Of a stretch of 64,000 nucleotides of DNA, positions 1-10,403 are shown one piece after another; the stretch's first letter is position 1, and each line of letters begins with the position of its first letter. The DNA lies in assembly GCF_004664715.2 (NCBI RefSeq), contig NC_051068.1, forward strand, positions 51,439,453 to 51,503,452, read 5' to 3'. Under the pieces are notes generated by a model. That model ran no database searches. It was not told the origin of the DNA and saw only the letters and a list, made by a program, of their open reading frames with translations. The stretch comes from Peromyscus leucopus (lineage: Eukaryota > Chordata > Mammalia > Rodentia > Cricetidae). The translations under genes were made by a program, and so were the position numbers.

Positions 1-832
1 AACTGTGAAAGTCTTTGTTGTTAATCTTTATCCTATGGTAATCATTATTTTGACAATTAGCTTTTTTTTTTTTTCTCTTCTGGATATTGGCTTTAAATTT
101 TCAGTCTTATAACAGTTAATTTTGACTCTTCAATAAAAATTCTCTACCTAGAGAATTTTTAAACATGTTTAGATTATTCAAATGGCCAGTGAATTAAGTT
201 TTACTACTTAATAAATCATGATGTAAACATAAATATGTTACTTAAAATAATAATGCAAGTTAATATTAATAACTTTGTTTTTGAAAATATCTATATCTTA
301 AATGAAGAGTTGTATTGTTTTGTACTTCTAGAAATATCTTAAATATGTTATTCAATGACTGACACCTTGATTCTCACACATTTCAGTATTTTCTTCATTG
401 CTGTGTGACTTTTTTTTTCCAGAAGATTACACCATACACTTGTAATGGGATGAGTAGAGATATGATTCATAATGGCTATGTGTTAAAGGTGAGATACTTT
501 GACCTCTCTGAGTTCTCCATTGGTTCTTGTTGACTCTGACAGCACCAAAGATGTTTTCCACCTATTGGTCTAAATAATTGTATCTCAACTATTGTCAGAG
601 GATCAACACTAGCTCTAAACATACAAATTAGATTCTTATAATTTCAGCTGTAGAAGTTATCCTAACCCTTATTCAGAGCAATAACATGGTCCTAACCATT
701 TTACGGATAACAAGTCATAAAAAAATAAGGCAAAAGTTTTAGTGAAAACACTAACAGGGATCGTAGCAGAGGTCTGTGATTCACATTTGTGTCTTTTGTG
801 TACTATTTAGTTACACTCCATACAGGATGGTG
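1..832. other. AT-rich non-coding stretch, no gene seen
   Basis: I see no convincing open frame, SINE or L1 motif. Short T-runs near 61-74 and 411-418 are the only simple-sequence features. Confidence 0.6.
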
Positions 833-985
833 TGTTTTTTTTTTCAAGACAGGGTTTCTCTGTGTAGCTTTGCTCCTTTCCTGGAACTTGCTTTGGAGAC
901 CAGATTGGTCTCAAACTCACAGAGATCCACCTGCCTCTGCATCCCGAGGGATGGGATTAAAGGCGTGTGCCACCACTGCCCGGCC
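833..985 (-). mobile_element. B1 SINE
   Basis: An antisense B1 runs from a T-run (the tail) through the inverted 3' half (GACAGGGTTTCTCTGTGTAG at 848-867) to GGGATTAAAGGCGTG and the inverted 5' end at CCCGGCC. B1 elements are 7SL RNA-derived, pol III-transcribed SINEs mobilised by L1. The copy is near full length with scattered substitutions. Any open frame here is SINE-derived. Confidence 0.93.
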
Positions 986-2379
986 ATGTACTTTGTACAA
1001 TAATAGAAGCATCATGGTTCATGAGCGTTCAGTTACTTCAGCATATATACTCAAGTCATATTCTTAAGGAAAGAAGAGTAATATAATTGGGTTGAAGTTA
1101 TTCAATATTTATGAAAATAATATCATCGTTTATAAGTTTACATGTGCAAGATTTGCAGGTCTTTAAACCTGTAGGAAGATTGAATAATTAATTGACTACT
1201 TAAGGTTAGTTGTATCTGCAGGTACATTGAATATTCTCTGTTTGTTGTTTTTGAAAATCTATCATTGACCATGTACTTTTCACTATGGTACTGCATTTCT
1301 ATCTCTACACAAGCTTTAAAAGAAAAAAAATTAGGAAACCTTATACTATATAATCAAACACTGTCTTAGTAGTATTTTGTTTTATTAATGTTATTCTCAG
1401 GTATTTGTCCATGAAACACTTTTGTAGTGTTGAATCATAGTCTTTATAACTGGAAATATGAGTAGAGAAATGCATATTTTAAACAAGTATTTGTAATTCT
1501 GGATGTGTTTTACTTCTGCTTTTCATGTTCCCCTTAGATGAGATTTGAGGTTTAACACAATTCATCAGCAACAATATTAAAACAGATTTATTTCTCTTTC
1601 TGCTTTTTTTCTGCAAAAATGATTTTCTCAGGACAATAGCAGCAATTAATTGCTGAAAGTCAATATTTCATTTCATTAACCATTTTGCTTTTGATATTCT
1701 CTTTAGTTTCAGATTCAAACTTTATTTGAAAGAAAAGAATTTATACTGAAATGTTTATACTTCCATACAAGGCTAGTTCTTGAGTTTAAGATGCTGAAAT
1801 ATAAACCACTATACAAATTTAAGTCTGGTGAGCAATATATACATGATATTTATAAAATATAAATTAGCTTATCTAATCAGTAAATTCCAGCCCCATGTAA
1901 CTTAAAAAAATAATACATTTTAAAATGCTGGGAAAGAATGAGTTTAATAGAGTAAAAAATATTGAAATGACACTTTACAATAGTCCAGACTCTAGACAAA
2001 GAACCAGAGGCAATTAATAATTGCTGGGGGGGAAGAGAAGTAGCCTCTTTCAGAGATGAGCTCCCTTGTTGGTAGTCTAATGTAGAGTGGTCAGCTTTGA
2101 AACCATATGCCTATTACCAATAAGAACAAACTCAGGAGGGTGCATTTATGCTTTGGGGCATACACACAGCATGTATATGTAACATAATAATCAAAGAAAA
2201 AGAAGCTATCAACTTGAAGGAAGCATGGAAGGGGTTTAATGATGAAAGTTTGAGGAGAAATTGAAAATAAAATATAATAAAAAAATTTATGAAGAATTGT
2301 AAATAAATAAAAATAAATTGCAAAGCAAGAGAGAGGGGGTGAGTGAGGGAGAGAAAGAGAGAGAGAGAGAAAGAGAAGA
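986..2379. other. AT-rich non-coding stretch, no gene seen
   Basis: I recognise no repeat or gene here. A purine-rich run of GA and GAAA steps (about 2326-2390) marks the right edge and leads into an L1-like 3' end. Confidence 0.5.
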
Positions 2380-2389
2380 AAAAGAACTT
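2325..2389. repeat. Imperfect (GA)n purine tract
   Basis: An almost pure G/A stretch of GAGA, GGGA and AAAG steps. It opens a spurious reading frame on the minus strand. Confidence 0.7.
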
Positions 2390-2495
2390 GAAGTTGGGTC
2401 TGTTGGTAGGGAGTTGGGGCTGGATTAGGGGGCATGGGTATAAATATGATTAAACTATACTGTGTGAAACTGTCAAAGAATTAATACAAATACTA
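2380..2495 (+). mobile_element. L1 3' terminal fragment (probable)
   Basis: A G-rich stretch (AGGGAGTTGGGGCTGG near 2408) is followed by TATAAATATGATTAAACTATACTG and AAAGAATTAATAC. That order resembles the extreme 3' end of rodent Lx/L1 3' UTRs. The call rests on pattern memory only. Confidence 0.45.
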
Positions 2496-3854
2496 TTTAA
2501 AACTTATTAAAACAATTTATCTCATGTTAAATATAGGTAGAAACTATACCTACTATTGCTATTGAGTAACTCATCAAAAATATCATCCTTAACAAACTAC
2601 CACATAAAGTAAGTTGTGTGAAAGTTGCTTCTTAGGTGTGATGTAGAACTGTAGTAACTGTCAGAGTACAAAGAGATGCAAGACAAAAGCAACTTAGGAG
2701 TTGGGTAATGTCACATGGGATGGGCCCACACTGAGTCATGTAGACTTTGTCCTCCTCTTCCCACTAGGGTAATGAGAACTAGGTTCTGGAAACTGTAATA
2801 ACTAGTGTCCTATCAACCCTTATGATAACATTGTGAAGAGCTTGGGCAGTAAAACTAAATACTGAAAGTATTTTTTAACTTAATTATGACTTAATTATTC
2901 ATCATCAGAGGTGGTAAGTAACATTAATATGTTGCTACATTAGACTTTGAAAACAATTTAACCACTAAGCTAAGGGTTAGGAGAAGAGAGATAACTATAA
3001 CATATTCAGTGTTGATGGAAAAGCTTACAGGTCAACAACAGAATGAAGAAAGGTAGAATTTTAGCTAAAAAAGGATTAATCAGGATAAAAGTTAATTATA
3101 ACCTGATGCTTAAAAGCAGACACAAAGTCCCTGAATTGTCATGCAGTATATAGTATATATTTACCAATATAGATCAAGTGTACATGCATTGCATCGTAAT
3201 GTTAAATATAAATGCTAAAATCATATTAAAGTTTTTATAAGGATACATATAAGTCTGTGAGATTAAACACAGTTAAACAACACATTTTATTAATGGAGAA
3301 GAACAATGTGGAATGAAGCATTTATTGTAGGCATTCAATTTAATCAGGACATAAAAGTGAAACCTGGTTGTAATACAAAAATAGAAACAGAAGTTTTTAT
3401 TGAATTCCTACTATATATTAGGCAGCTAATTAATCACTAGCATTTATTTCACAAATTCTTACTGATGAAATTATAAAAAGTGCTGATTGTGGATAAATTG
3501 TAGTTTCCTCTAAATAATGTGGATTATTTAATACTTCAGGAATAGAATTATTAGTTGTATGTTGTAATTTCTGAATGTACCACACAGAAAGAAAGGACCA
3601 CAATTACAGAAAGTAATTGGTGGAGCCACAGATTCAGGATATTTTTATTTTGCATTGTGTTGTTCCACCTGGACCAACAACGGTCTGTAAATAAAAATGA
3701 ACAGGAGATATAGGATAGAGCATCTGAGATACAAAGTTATTTTGCTTGGAGAGAGATTTAAATAATGCAGTGCATGTGAATAGAAAATAAAAATTTGGAG
3801 ATGTTGGAGCTGTTATAGTGGTTGTCTAGCTCTGACCAAAGATTGTTCTTTATC
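2496..3854. other. AT-rich non-coding stretch, no gene seen
   Basis: No frame of note and no recognised repeat. The sequence looks like old, unconstrained intergenic DNA. Confidence 0.5.
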
Positions 3855-3856
3855 AC

Positions 3857-3984
3857 CCCATAAGCTCAGCACGGTGATATATTCCTGTAATTCAGTCACT
3901 CAATGGGTAGTGACAGAAGGTTCAAAAGTTAAAAGTCATCCTAGGCAGTTAGTAACTGTCAGCCTGAGATACATGAAAAAAATA

Positions 3985-3985
<1 letters not shown>
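3857..3985 (+). mobile_element. B4-like (tRNA/B1 composite) SINE, diverged
   Basis: GCTCAGCACGGTGATATATT, then CCTGTAATTCAGTCACTCA and AGCCTGAGATACATG with an A-rich end, follows the order of an RSINE1/B4-type SINE. Divergence is high. The microsatellite at 3987-4076 probably grew from its tail. Confidence 0.65.
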
Positions 3986-3986
<1 letters not shown>

Positions 3987-4036
<50 letters not shown>

Positions 4037-4076
4037 GAGAGAGAGAGAGAGAGAGGGAGAGAGAGAGAGAGAGAGA
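3987..4076. repeat. Compound (CA)n(GA)n microsatellite
   Basis: About 24 CA units (3987-4035) are joined directly to about 20 GA units (4037-4076) with one GGGA interruption. The CA part is potentially Z-forming and the GA part is a homopurine tract. Reading frames across it are artefacts. Confidence 0.97.
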
Positions 4077-4079
4077 ATT

Positions 4080-5270
4080 CAAATATTTTGAAAGCTAAGT
4101 TGAGATTTTTTTTGTATCTGTGCTTTGAATTTTACTTCATCATTTTATCAAACATCTCTTTTGTGAAATTTGTTGATGAATCTTAAACAGCATGTTGTAA
4201 TAATAACAATTGTCTATAAAAGTTATCAATAATCTCAAAATTCTATTTATGTGTTTACTTAATTTCAAAAAAATTCCAAAGGCAAAGACTATCTCATGCC
4301 AAGGTGTTATATCTTTGCAATCACAAAATGACTGAGCAAGTTTTATTGATTTAAGAATAGGCAATACATTTGATGGAGAGCAAGTGGAGTTCCATGGGAG
4401 TGAATGAAGGAAAAAAAAAGAGAAGGGGTAAATTATGTGATTATATTTATTTTCAAAACTGAAAGTAAAATTATAAAATAAGTATATAAAATAAATTTCT
4501 ATTTGTGTATAGGAGTATGTTTTACATAGGTGAACTGTGCACATTAGTGTAAAAGAAAAGAACTTCTGGACTCTAATGTGTCTAATTAAAGAAAATTATC
4601 TCTGTAACACATTTGAAGATTTCAGTGATATTGGCTTCTGGGAGTCTTATGTTTGTGTATGAATAGCATTCAGCATTTAAAATGATAGTATGAATTCTTT
4701 CTTTAAAAGCATAACTCTATAAAAATCATAAGCATACATCTGAAACAAAAAATGTGTTATTAATATGGCTATGTAAACACACACTGACATTATTAACCAT
4801 TCAGAATTAGTATTATACATTTAGAAGTAGACACATACAGCTTTATTTATCTGTAAAACATTGTACTCTGGCGTTTTTATCTTAGAAGAAATTAAAGAGT
4901 TACACACTTCCAAAGCTGGGCTTGTGGATATTTTATCAAAAATTTTTGACATCTGTCTCAATAGCTAACAGCCTAATTTTCTCCTCCTACCTCAGGCAGC
5001 AGTGAGAGAGGAAATCTGCATTGTCTGGAAATCTCCATCAGACATTTTTCAGAATATGAAAGTAAACATGACAATTGTTTTACTACCATTAAAAACTACC
5101 ATTCCAGGTTATAAGCACTTGAAGGATCCTTTTCCAATGTCAGAGTGTAAGAGTTACTGTTCTGAGGATGGTCAACAAGATGGCTAGATATGAGGCAGAC
5201 AGAAATTGCTATGTCAGGGCAGCTTAATTGAGGAATTTGATATTGTCTTTAATGATGGACAGGGTGACAC
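4080..5270. other. AT-rich non-coding stretch, no gene seen
   Basis: A 134-codon minus-strand frame (4140-4544) is Phe/Ile/Tyr/Asn-rich, as expected from AT-rich DNA, and shows no domain. I do not regard it as a gene. Confidence 0.6.
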
Positions 5271-5277
5271 CCTCCAT

Positions 5278-5340
5278 ACCAACACACGTACACACACAGC
5301 CACCCCCCAAACAAACACACATACACACACAAACAAAACA
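5278..5340. repeat. Degenerate (CA)n tract
   Basis: CACACA blocks are interrupted by GTA, GCCACCCCCC and AAACA. It looks like a decayed microsatellite. Confidence 0.8.
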
Positions 5341-5559
5341 CCATAATGAAACTAGCACTTAGAAAGCTCTTTTATTTTAAAGTTGTTACCACTTGACGAT
5401 CTTGCTATTTTAAGTTATACTGAAAGATGGACTAATGGCTTCACTATTTGAATCTTTAAATTATTATCAGCATTAAAATGAGACTTTAACCTTATACCCT
5501 GAGACCTTTGAAATACACTGCAAGATTAAGAATGTAGTTAAAAAAAAAAAAAAACCAAC

Positions 5560-5980
5560 AACATTAAGTAGGAAGAAACAGCTTAAATTGGGCCAATCCA
5601 TGGAAAATGAGCCCTCTGTGCAGTCATCAGTGTTATGTAGTCTCAGTTTAAAGAAGCTCCCCATGTACCCCACCACCTGTCTGAGGGACACCACTCCCTC
5701 ATACCCGTACCTCTGGGAGCCAGACTGTCCAGGGAACCGGCCCCTCTTTTATATATATTCAGCCACAAGGCCACCCCGTCCCCACTGTGCCCACCTCCCC
5801 TCTTTTGTAAGTATGTGAAAAGGAAAAATGCAAACGTCAGAGTCAGCTGGAGCGCATGACTTTTAACCATGTAATAATGTACAGAGAACTTGTTGGTGTT
5901 CAAAGACTCTGTGCGGCTGTGCAATTTCTGTACTTTTGCAATTAGAAATATTAAAGATTTATTTAGCTATTTAAAAAAAA
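5560..5980 (+). pseudogene. Candidate retrocopied mRNA 3' end (3' UTR fragment)
   Basis: This block is far more GC-rich and complex than its flanks. It ends like a polyadenylated transcript: ATTAAA at 5950-5955, then 17 bases later an A-run at 5973-5980 that stops abruptly in unrelated sequence. No rodent repeat I know matches. A C-rich segment (5655-5800) precedes an AT-rich terminal part, as in many mRNA 3' UTRs. I could not identify the parent gene, and I see no clear target-site duplication, which weakens the case. Short frames on both strands lack recognisable domains. It could instead be an ordinary unique sequence or a conserved element. Confidence 0.45.
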
Positions 5981-6187
5981 GTGGTGGCTGAGAAAAGAGA
6001 CTTCTCTTTCAGGTTCTGTTATGAATAAGCAATCACATAAGCAAACTCCTCTTCATTCCAAATGTCACCCCCCTTTGTCCCATCACGACATTCATAATGT
6101 GTGAGCATAGATGACAGAGACAAAAGGGGTAGAAGAGGGAGAATGATCTCAGTTCTTCCTTTCCTCTGGTCCTTCCAGAGCAGAGGT

Positions 6188-6324
6188 GAGAGCATCCCCT
6201 GCACTTCCTGAGAATGAGAGCAGCCCCTGCACGTTCCTGTGCGAGAGGATTCCCCACACTTGCCGATGTGAGTGCAGCCCCTGAATCTGCCTGTGTGTGA
6301 GCAGCCCCTACACTTGTTGAGAGT
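6188..6324 (+). repeat. Minisatellite, five units of 26-29 bp
   Basis: Five head-to-tail units start with GAG at 6188, 6216, 6243, 6270 and 6299. Their core is approximately GAGAGCAGCCCCTGCACTT followed by a variable CCTGTGNG part. Units are 28, 27, 27, 29 and about 26 bp and have diverged by several substitutions each, so the array is not recent. It abuts an LTR fragment that begins near 6356. Confidence 0.85.
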
Positions 6325-6355
6325 GTAGGGGTTCAGTCAAATGAGTAGGAGTAGA

Positions 6356-6765
6356 TGAATTTCTAAATGGTCTCATTAAATAAAAAACACAAAGCCAAGT
6401 ACAGGGGTGAAATCGTGAGAGATCAGGGAATTGGAGAAAGCTACAGCTAACCTTACCTCACCAACTCTGCAGCTTTCCAAGGGTGCTACTTCCTGTCTAC
6501 CCATACCTATATGCCTTGCTGTTCTGCCCTCTGATTTGCTCTCTGTGTCCAGCTACATCACTTCCTTTTCCTGTCCAGCTCTGTCACTTCCTATCTGTCT
6601 GTATAGACCTCCAGACCTCCATGGTTAGCTAGTGTTGGAATTTAAGGCATATGCCACCATGCTTGGCTCTGTTTCCCAGTGTGGCCTTGAACTCACAGAG
6701 ATCCAGACAGATCCCTGCCTGCCAAGTGATAGTATAAAAGGAATGTGCTGTCAGCTTTTGAGATT
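6356..6765 (-). mobile_element. LTR fragment, TGTGGTGGTATTG family (RMER17-like?)
   Basis: Read on the minus strand this matches the body of the LTRs at 41557-42033 and 45668-46341. Shared blocks, in plus-strand form, are AAGCTACAGCTA (6439-6450), the B1-like module GTGTGGCCTTGAACTCACAG (6681-6700) and GATCCAGACAGATC (6702-6715). The U3 start is missing, so the copy is truncated. The family contains internal B1-like segments, which explains its SINE-like look. Confidence 0.7.
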
Positions 6766-6904
6766 GAAAAGAAATAAAAATAAATAATATAGTTAGGAAA
6801 GTGATTATGAAAAAAGATGTCCCATTAAATGTCTACTTAATGTTTTTTGAGTAATTTTTTTTCTGCACTAGAGAGTTGCAGTCTGAGGAAAATATGACTA
6901 GTTT

Positions 6905-7098
6905 TAAAAAATATTCTTTATATTTATGTATTTTGTGGGAGTGGAAGGTACATGTTTCACAGCATGCATGTGGCAGTCAAGAGGATAACTTGTGGGAGTC
7001 AGTTCTCTCCTTATACCATGTGGGTTTTAGGGATCAAATGTATATTGTCATCCTTGGGGACAAGTTCCTTTGCCTGTTGAGCCGTCTTGGCTTCCCCA
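6905..7098 (-). mobile_element. B3 SINE
   Basis: The inverted B3 signature is present: AGGATAACTTGTGGGAGTCA, then TTCTCTCCTTATACCATGTG, then TGTTGAGCCGTCTTGGC. This is a tRNA-derived SINE with pol III promoter ancestry, moderately diverged. Confidence 0.75.
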
Positions 7099-7411
7099 AT
7101 ATGAGTCTTCTCGGATAATTTGAATAGCATTCTATATGCAGTCTCACCATTAACACCAACCTATGATTTAAAAATTTTGTACTCAAGCGCACATCCCCCC
7201 ACATGCATATACAAACAGACATAAATACGAGTTTTAAAAATTAAAAAAAAATTCTTAAATAAAAAGATTGTATTTTCCTAGGGGTGAGGAGAATGTAGTT
7301 CAATGTTCAGTCACATCTCTGGCATATGAATGGTGTTGAGTTTGGTTTTCAACACTACAAATACACATACACATGGACACATAGCTATTCACACATACAA
7401 AACACAACACA

Positions 7412-7732
7412 GTATATTGTGGTTTGAACTTGGAATGTCCCAAGAGGTTCATGTATTTAAACACTTGGACCCTACTTAAAGAGTCCATAACACTTGTTGC
7501 TGTTATGAATGGTTTTAGAAGCATTAGAAGGTGCAGTCTTTCTGGAAAAAGTGGGTCACTTGTGGACATTGAGATTTTTATCACCCTGTCTCAGGAGCAG
7601 GCCCCCTGCTCCTTCATCCATGCATTCAATGTCATAGTAGAATGCATCCTTCAAATTGTAAGCCAAACTACTCTTCTCAAAATTTGCCTTTTTTCAGGAA
7701 TTTCATTACAACTACAGGAAATCTGATATACA
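7412..7732 (+). mobile_element. MaLR-type LTR (ORR1/MT-like), diverged
   Basis: It begins TTGTGGTTTGAACTTGGAAT, continues through TTAAACACTTGGACCC and TAAGCCAAACTACTC, and ends near GATATACA. That order is typical of nonautonomous ERVL-MaLR LTRs. No clear TSD. URR1-type hAT elements share some of this layout, so the class is not certain. Confidence 0.6.
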
Positions 7733-7851
7733 TCTTAATTATAAATTTACACTCATTTTTACCAAAAACAAGGTTCTGCATTTTAAGGAAGTCAAAATGA
7801 GCTTTTAAAAATAAAATTTGTAAAAAGTAAGTTTCTTAAAGTATTCACAGA

Positions 7852-7887
7852 GCCGGGCAGTGGTGGCACATGCCTTTAATCCTTGCA
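7852..7887 (+). mobile_element. B1 SINE, 5' part (split by LTR)
   Basis: GCCGGGCAGTGGTGGCACAT at 7852-7871 starts a plus-strand B1 that is broken after TTAATCCTTGCA and resumes at 8224. The flank GTATTCACAG (7841-7850) recurs as GAATTCACAG after the tail (8353-8362), which is the B1 target-site duplication. Confidence 0.92.
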
Positions 7888-8223
7888 TGCTGCGGCCCAA
7901 GCAGGTGGAGCACGAAATCTGGGGAGGCACGCTGAAGTTAAACTGCACTCTAGACACCCAGTTTCAGTTCGTCAGGGAAGCAGCTTTCTTTATTCCTACC
8001 AACACGGACTTATATACCCCTCTAACAGCAGGGGTCAAGGAATGGTTACTCTGTATCCAGAGGCAAACTGGACACTTGTTTTCCAAACAGGAAAAACTAC
8101 AGGGGAACTGATCCCCAGCACCCTCCAGAACCTAACTGCACATTTTTCACACATACAACTTAACTGAGACAGGACAAAAAAGGGCATTTAAAATTAAGGG
8201 AGCAAACTTAACTGCTGCCGACA
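7888..8223 (-). mobile_element. Solo LTR, IAP/ERVK-like, nested in B1
   Basis: The minus strand starts TGTCGGCAGCAG and ends GCCGCAGCA, with a TATATAA box (8010-8016) and, about 20 bases further, AATAAA (7989-7994). U3-R-U5 order is therefore readable in 336 bp. The flanks CTTGCA (7882-7887) and CCCGCA (8224-8229) fit a 6-bp ERVK duplication with two mismatches. There is no internal sequence, so this is a solo LTR left by recombination. It interrupts a B1 and is therefore younger than it. Confidence 0.85.
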
Positions 8224-8355
8224 CCCGCATTCAGGAGGCAGTGGCAGATAGATCTCTGTGAGTCTGAGGTTAACCTGGCCTACAGAGTGAGTTCTAGGAC
8301 AGGTTCCAAAGCTACACAAAGAAATTCTGTCTCAAAAGAAAAAAAAAAAAAAGAA
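8224..8355 (+). mobile_element. B1 SINE, 3' part (split by LTR)
   Basis: The B1 resumes with CATTCAGGAGGCAGTGGCAG and runs to ATTCTGTCTCAAAAG plus an A-tail (about 8339-8352). With the 5' part it makes one full-length element. Confidence 0.92.
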
Positions 8356-8362
8356 TTCACAG

Positions 8363-9869
8363 ATAAATGTATAATAATTTTCCATATTTAGGGGAGAAAA
8401 GTGAGAAAAGTGTTAGCCCATTCTCCTCAGGGAAATCTCTCAGGGTTCAAGAATCTTATGTAGCTTTCCTGATTTTATATGAGAAAAAGCATTCCTCCAC
8501 GCTTTCTGAAACCTGTGATGTTAGTTTATATTTCATTTGTCCACAAGTCTGCAGTTCAGACCAACAGACTTCTAACAGATACTATTTTTATACCATTGTG
8601 CTGCTTACACAATTCACATTTTTATCAAATAATTTTGGCACAAGTACAGACAGAAGTATTAGACAAAGACACACGTTGAGCAGGGAAGTACTAAGTTAAA
8701 CCAGTTTAGCACCAAGGAAAGTACCGCCAAGTCAGAGATGACCTTGTAATAAATACAGAATAACTTTTGGAAATCTTACAAGTAAAGTTAGCACATTGAA
8801 TCAGATAAATCAATATGAAACCGTCCCTAATGATGCATTTGTTGTTTAAGGTCCTGTTATAAAAATTGATCTGCCGTGCTAACAAATTAATTCAACAGGT
8901 GAATATTTTTAATTACTAATATTCAAATTGATTTTTTAAAAATTATTGTTGCTTAAATAACTGGTCAAGAAATCATATCCCAGAATACTTAACAGATTGT
9001 GATTGTGGAATAATAACAACTTAAAAATCAAAATTAAAATTTGTTAGATTATGTAGCTTCGGGGTGATACAGTCAAAAGAAAGGAGTAAGTGTCCCTAGA
9101 GCAATGAAGCCATGGTCTGGCTAATACTTTTAAGTTAGCCAAATAAAACAGATTTCAGAAATCTTGCTGATACAATTACAAGATAAACTGATATATTAAA
9201 CATCTCTATTTTCAACATTTTATATATGTTTAATAAAAGTAGTATCTAAATGTTAATTGCAAATTTCAGCAGACATAAAACACCAAAAAAATGATGACTA
9301 GGCAAAATGCTTTTCAGAGTTCTGATGTATCTAAATATTCTTGCCTTGGAATACACTTCACATGAAAAATATTCAACAGGTATGATTACTTTCTGGATTA
9401 AAACAAAGTAATTATATTAGTGTAGAAATTCTCTGGATATTTATTATTTTTTTAAATGTGTAAGATATGACATCTGAAGTATTTAAAGACTCATGATAGA
9501 TTATTTCAATGTAATAAGTAAAGCAGAATAAAATTTAGAATTGTGGCCCTCTGCTTAAGCAAATTTGTTAGAACTCAGAAGCAAGACTAATTTGAATCTC
9601 TTTCAAAGTCATCAAACTCACTTTCTCTGTCCTACCCAGGCAATGAAATTAATTATACCCATTATAAAATGCTATTTTAACACAGAAATCCAGTGCGCTA
9701 TTTCACATGGAAATGTTACAAATAAGATATGGCACTTTTTATGAAATTCTATTTATAACATTCCATATCCTAAGTAAAAATGTGTTTGTAAGGATAATAT
9801 CTTAAAATATTCACTATGAAGGGAATTAAGATATGAAATAACTATAGCAGTAGTACATGGAGAGTTTTC
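8363..9869. other. AT-rich non-coding stretch, no gene seen
   Basis: The sequence shows short open frames only and no recognised repeat. It looks like unconstrained intergenic DNA. Confidence 0.55.
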
Positions 9870-10162
9870 ATGATGAAAGACCCCCTCCAAAGGCCCAGAC
9901 ACAGTTCCCCCCAAACCCAGAAGTGCTGAGGAAAGAGATATCTTAAAATAAACAGAACTGAGTCAGTTCCCCCTTCCTAGAAAGGGTGAAGTCAGGTATT
10001 TTCAAAAGAACAAAGTCAGGATGTCTGGTGTTAACCAATTAACCACGAGATATCCCTCTCCAGAGATAACATGACAAGACCCTGGAGATGGGTTGTAAAA
10101 CTCCTGACAGGGCAAACAGAGAAGCTGAAATAAGACAAAGTCCAGGCCTGGAAAAAACTGGA

Positions 10163-10229
10163 CCAATCAAGGATGGACCCATACTTAACCCCTCCCCGCT
10201 AAGAAATTTTGTGGTTTTTGCCTATAAAA
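10163..10229 (+). promoter_or_regulatory. LTR core promoter (CCAAT and TATA)
   Basis: CCAATCA at 10163 and TATAAAA at 10223 are spaced about 55 bp, as in gammaretroviral LTRs. Transcription would be expected to start about 25-30 bp past the TATA box. Present-day activity is unknown. Confidence 0.75.
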
Positions 10230-10324
10230 ACTAACTTCCCCAAGAAGGAGTAACTCCTCCCTGCCTCACTGCACTGCGGCCAGTGAGTGCTTGAGATGAG
10301 TTCCCTGTCATGACTTGTAACGGA

Positions 10325-10330
10325 AATAAA
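10325..10330 (+). terminator. LTR polyadenylation signal AATAAA
   Basis: The signal lies about 100 bp downstream of the TATA box, inside the predicted R region of the ERV1 solo LTR. Confidence 0.7.
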
Positions 10331-10403
10331 CCTTGCTTTTTGCATTCTGGTACGCTCATCCTCGATGGTCTTTCTGGGGGTCATGATCTGGGCACAACAA
10401 TGA

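Larger units (their letters stand above)
9874..10399 (+). mobile_element. Solo LTR, gammaretrovirus-like (ERV1)
   Basis: The element starts TGAAAGACCCCCTCC and ends GGGCACAACA, 526 bp, flanked on both sides by ATGA (9870-9873 and 10400-10403). A 4-bp duplication fits class I ERVs. U3 carries CCAATCA (10163-10169) and TATAAAA (10223-10229); AATAAA lies at 10325-10330, followed by a T-rich and GT-containing stretch where the R/U5 junction should be. No primer-binding site or gag follows, so it is a solo LTR. Intact motifs suggest moderate age. The exact family cannot be named from sequence alone. Confidence 0.92.

Noticed and set aside
789..1067. 92-codon frame with a VALLLSWNLLWRP-type hydrophobic stretch
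   Set aside because: This is the usual translation of an antisense B1 SINE.
4140..4544. 134-codon minus-strand open frame
   Set aside because: Composition is Phe/Ile/Tyr/Asn-rich as expected from AT-rich DNA; no domain, start context or splice signal.
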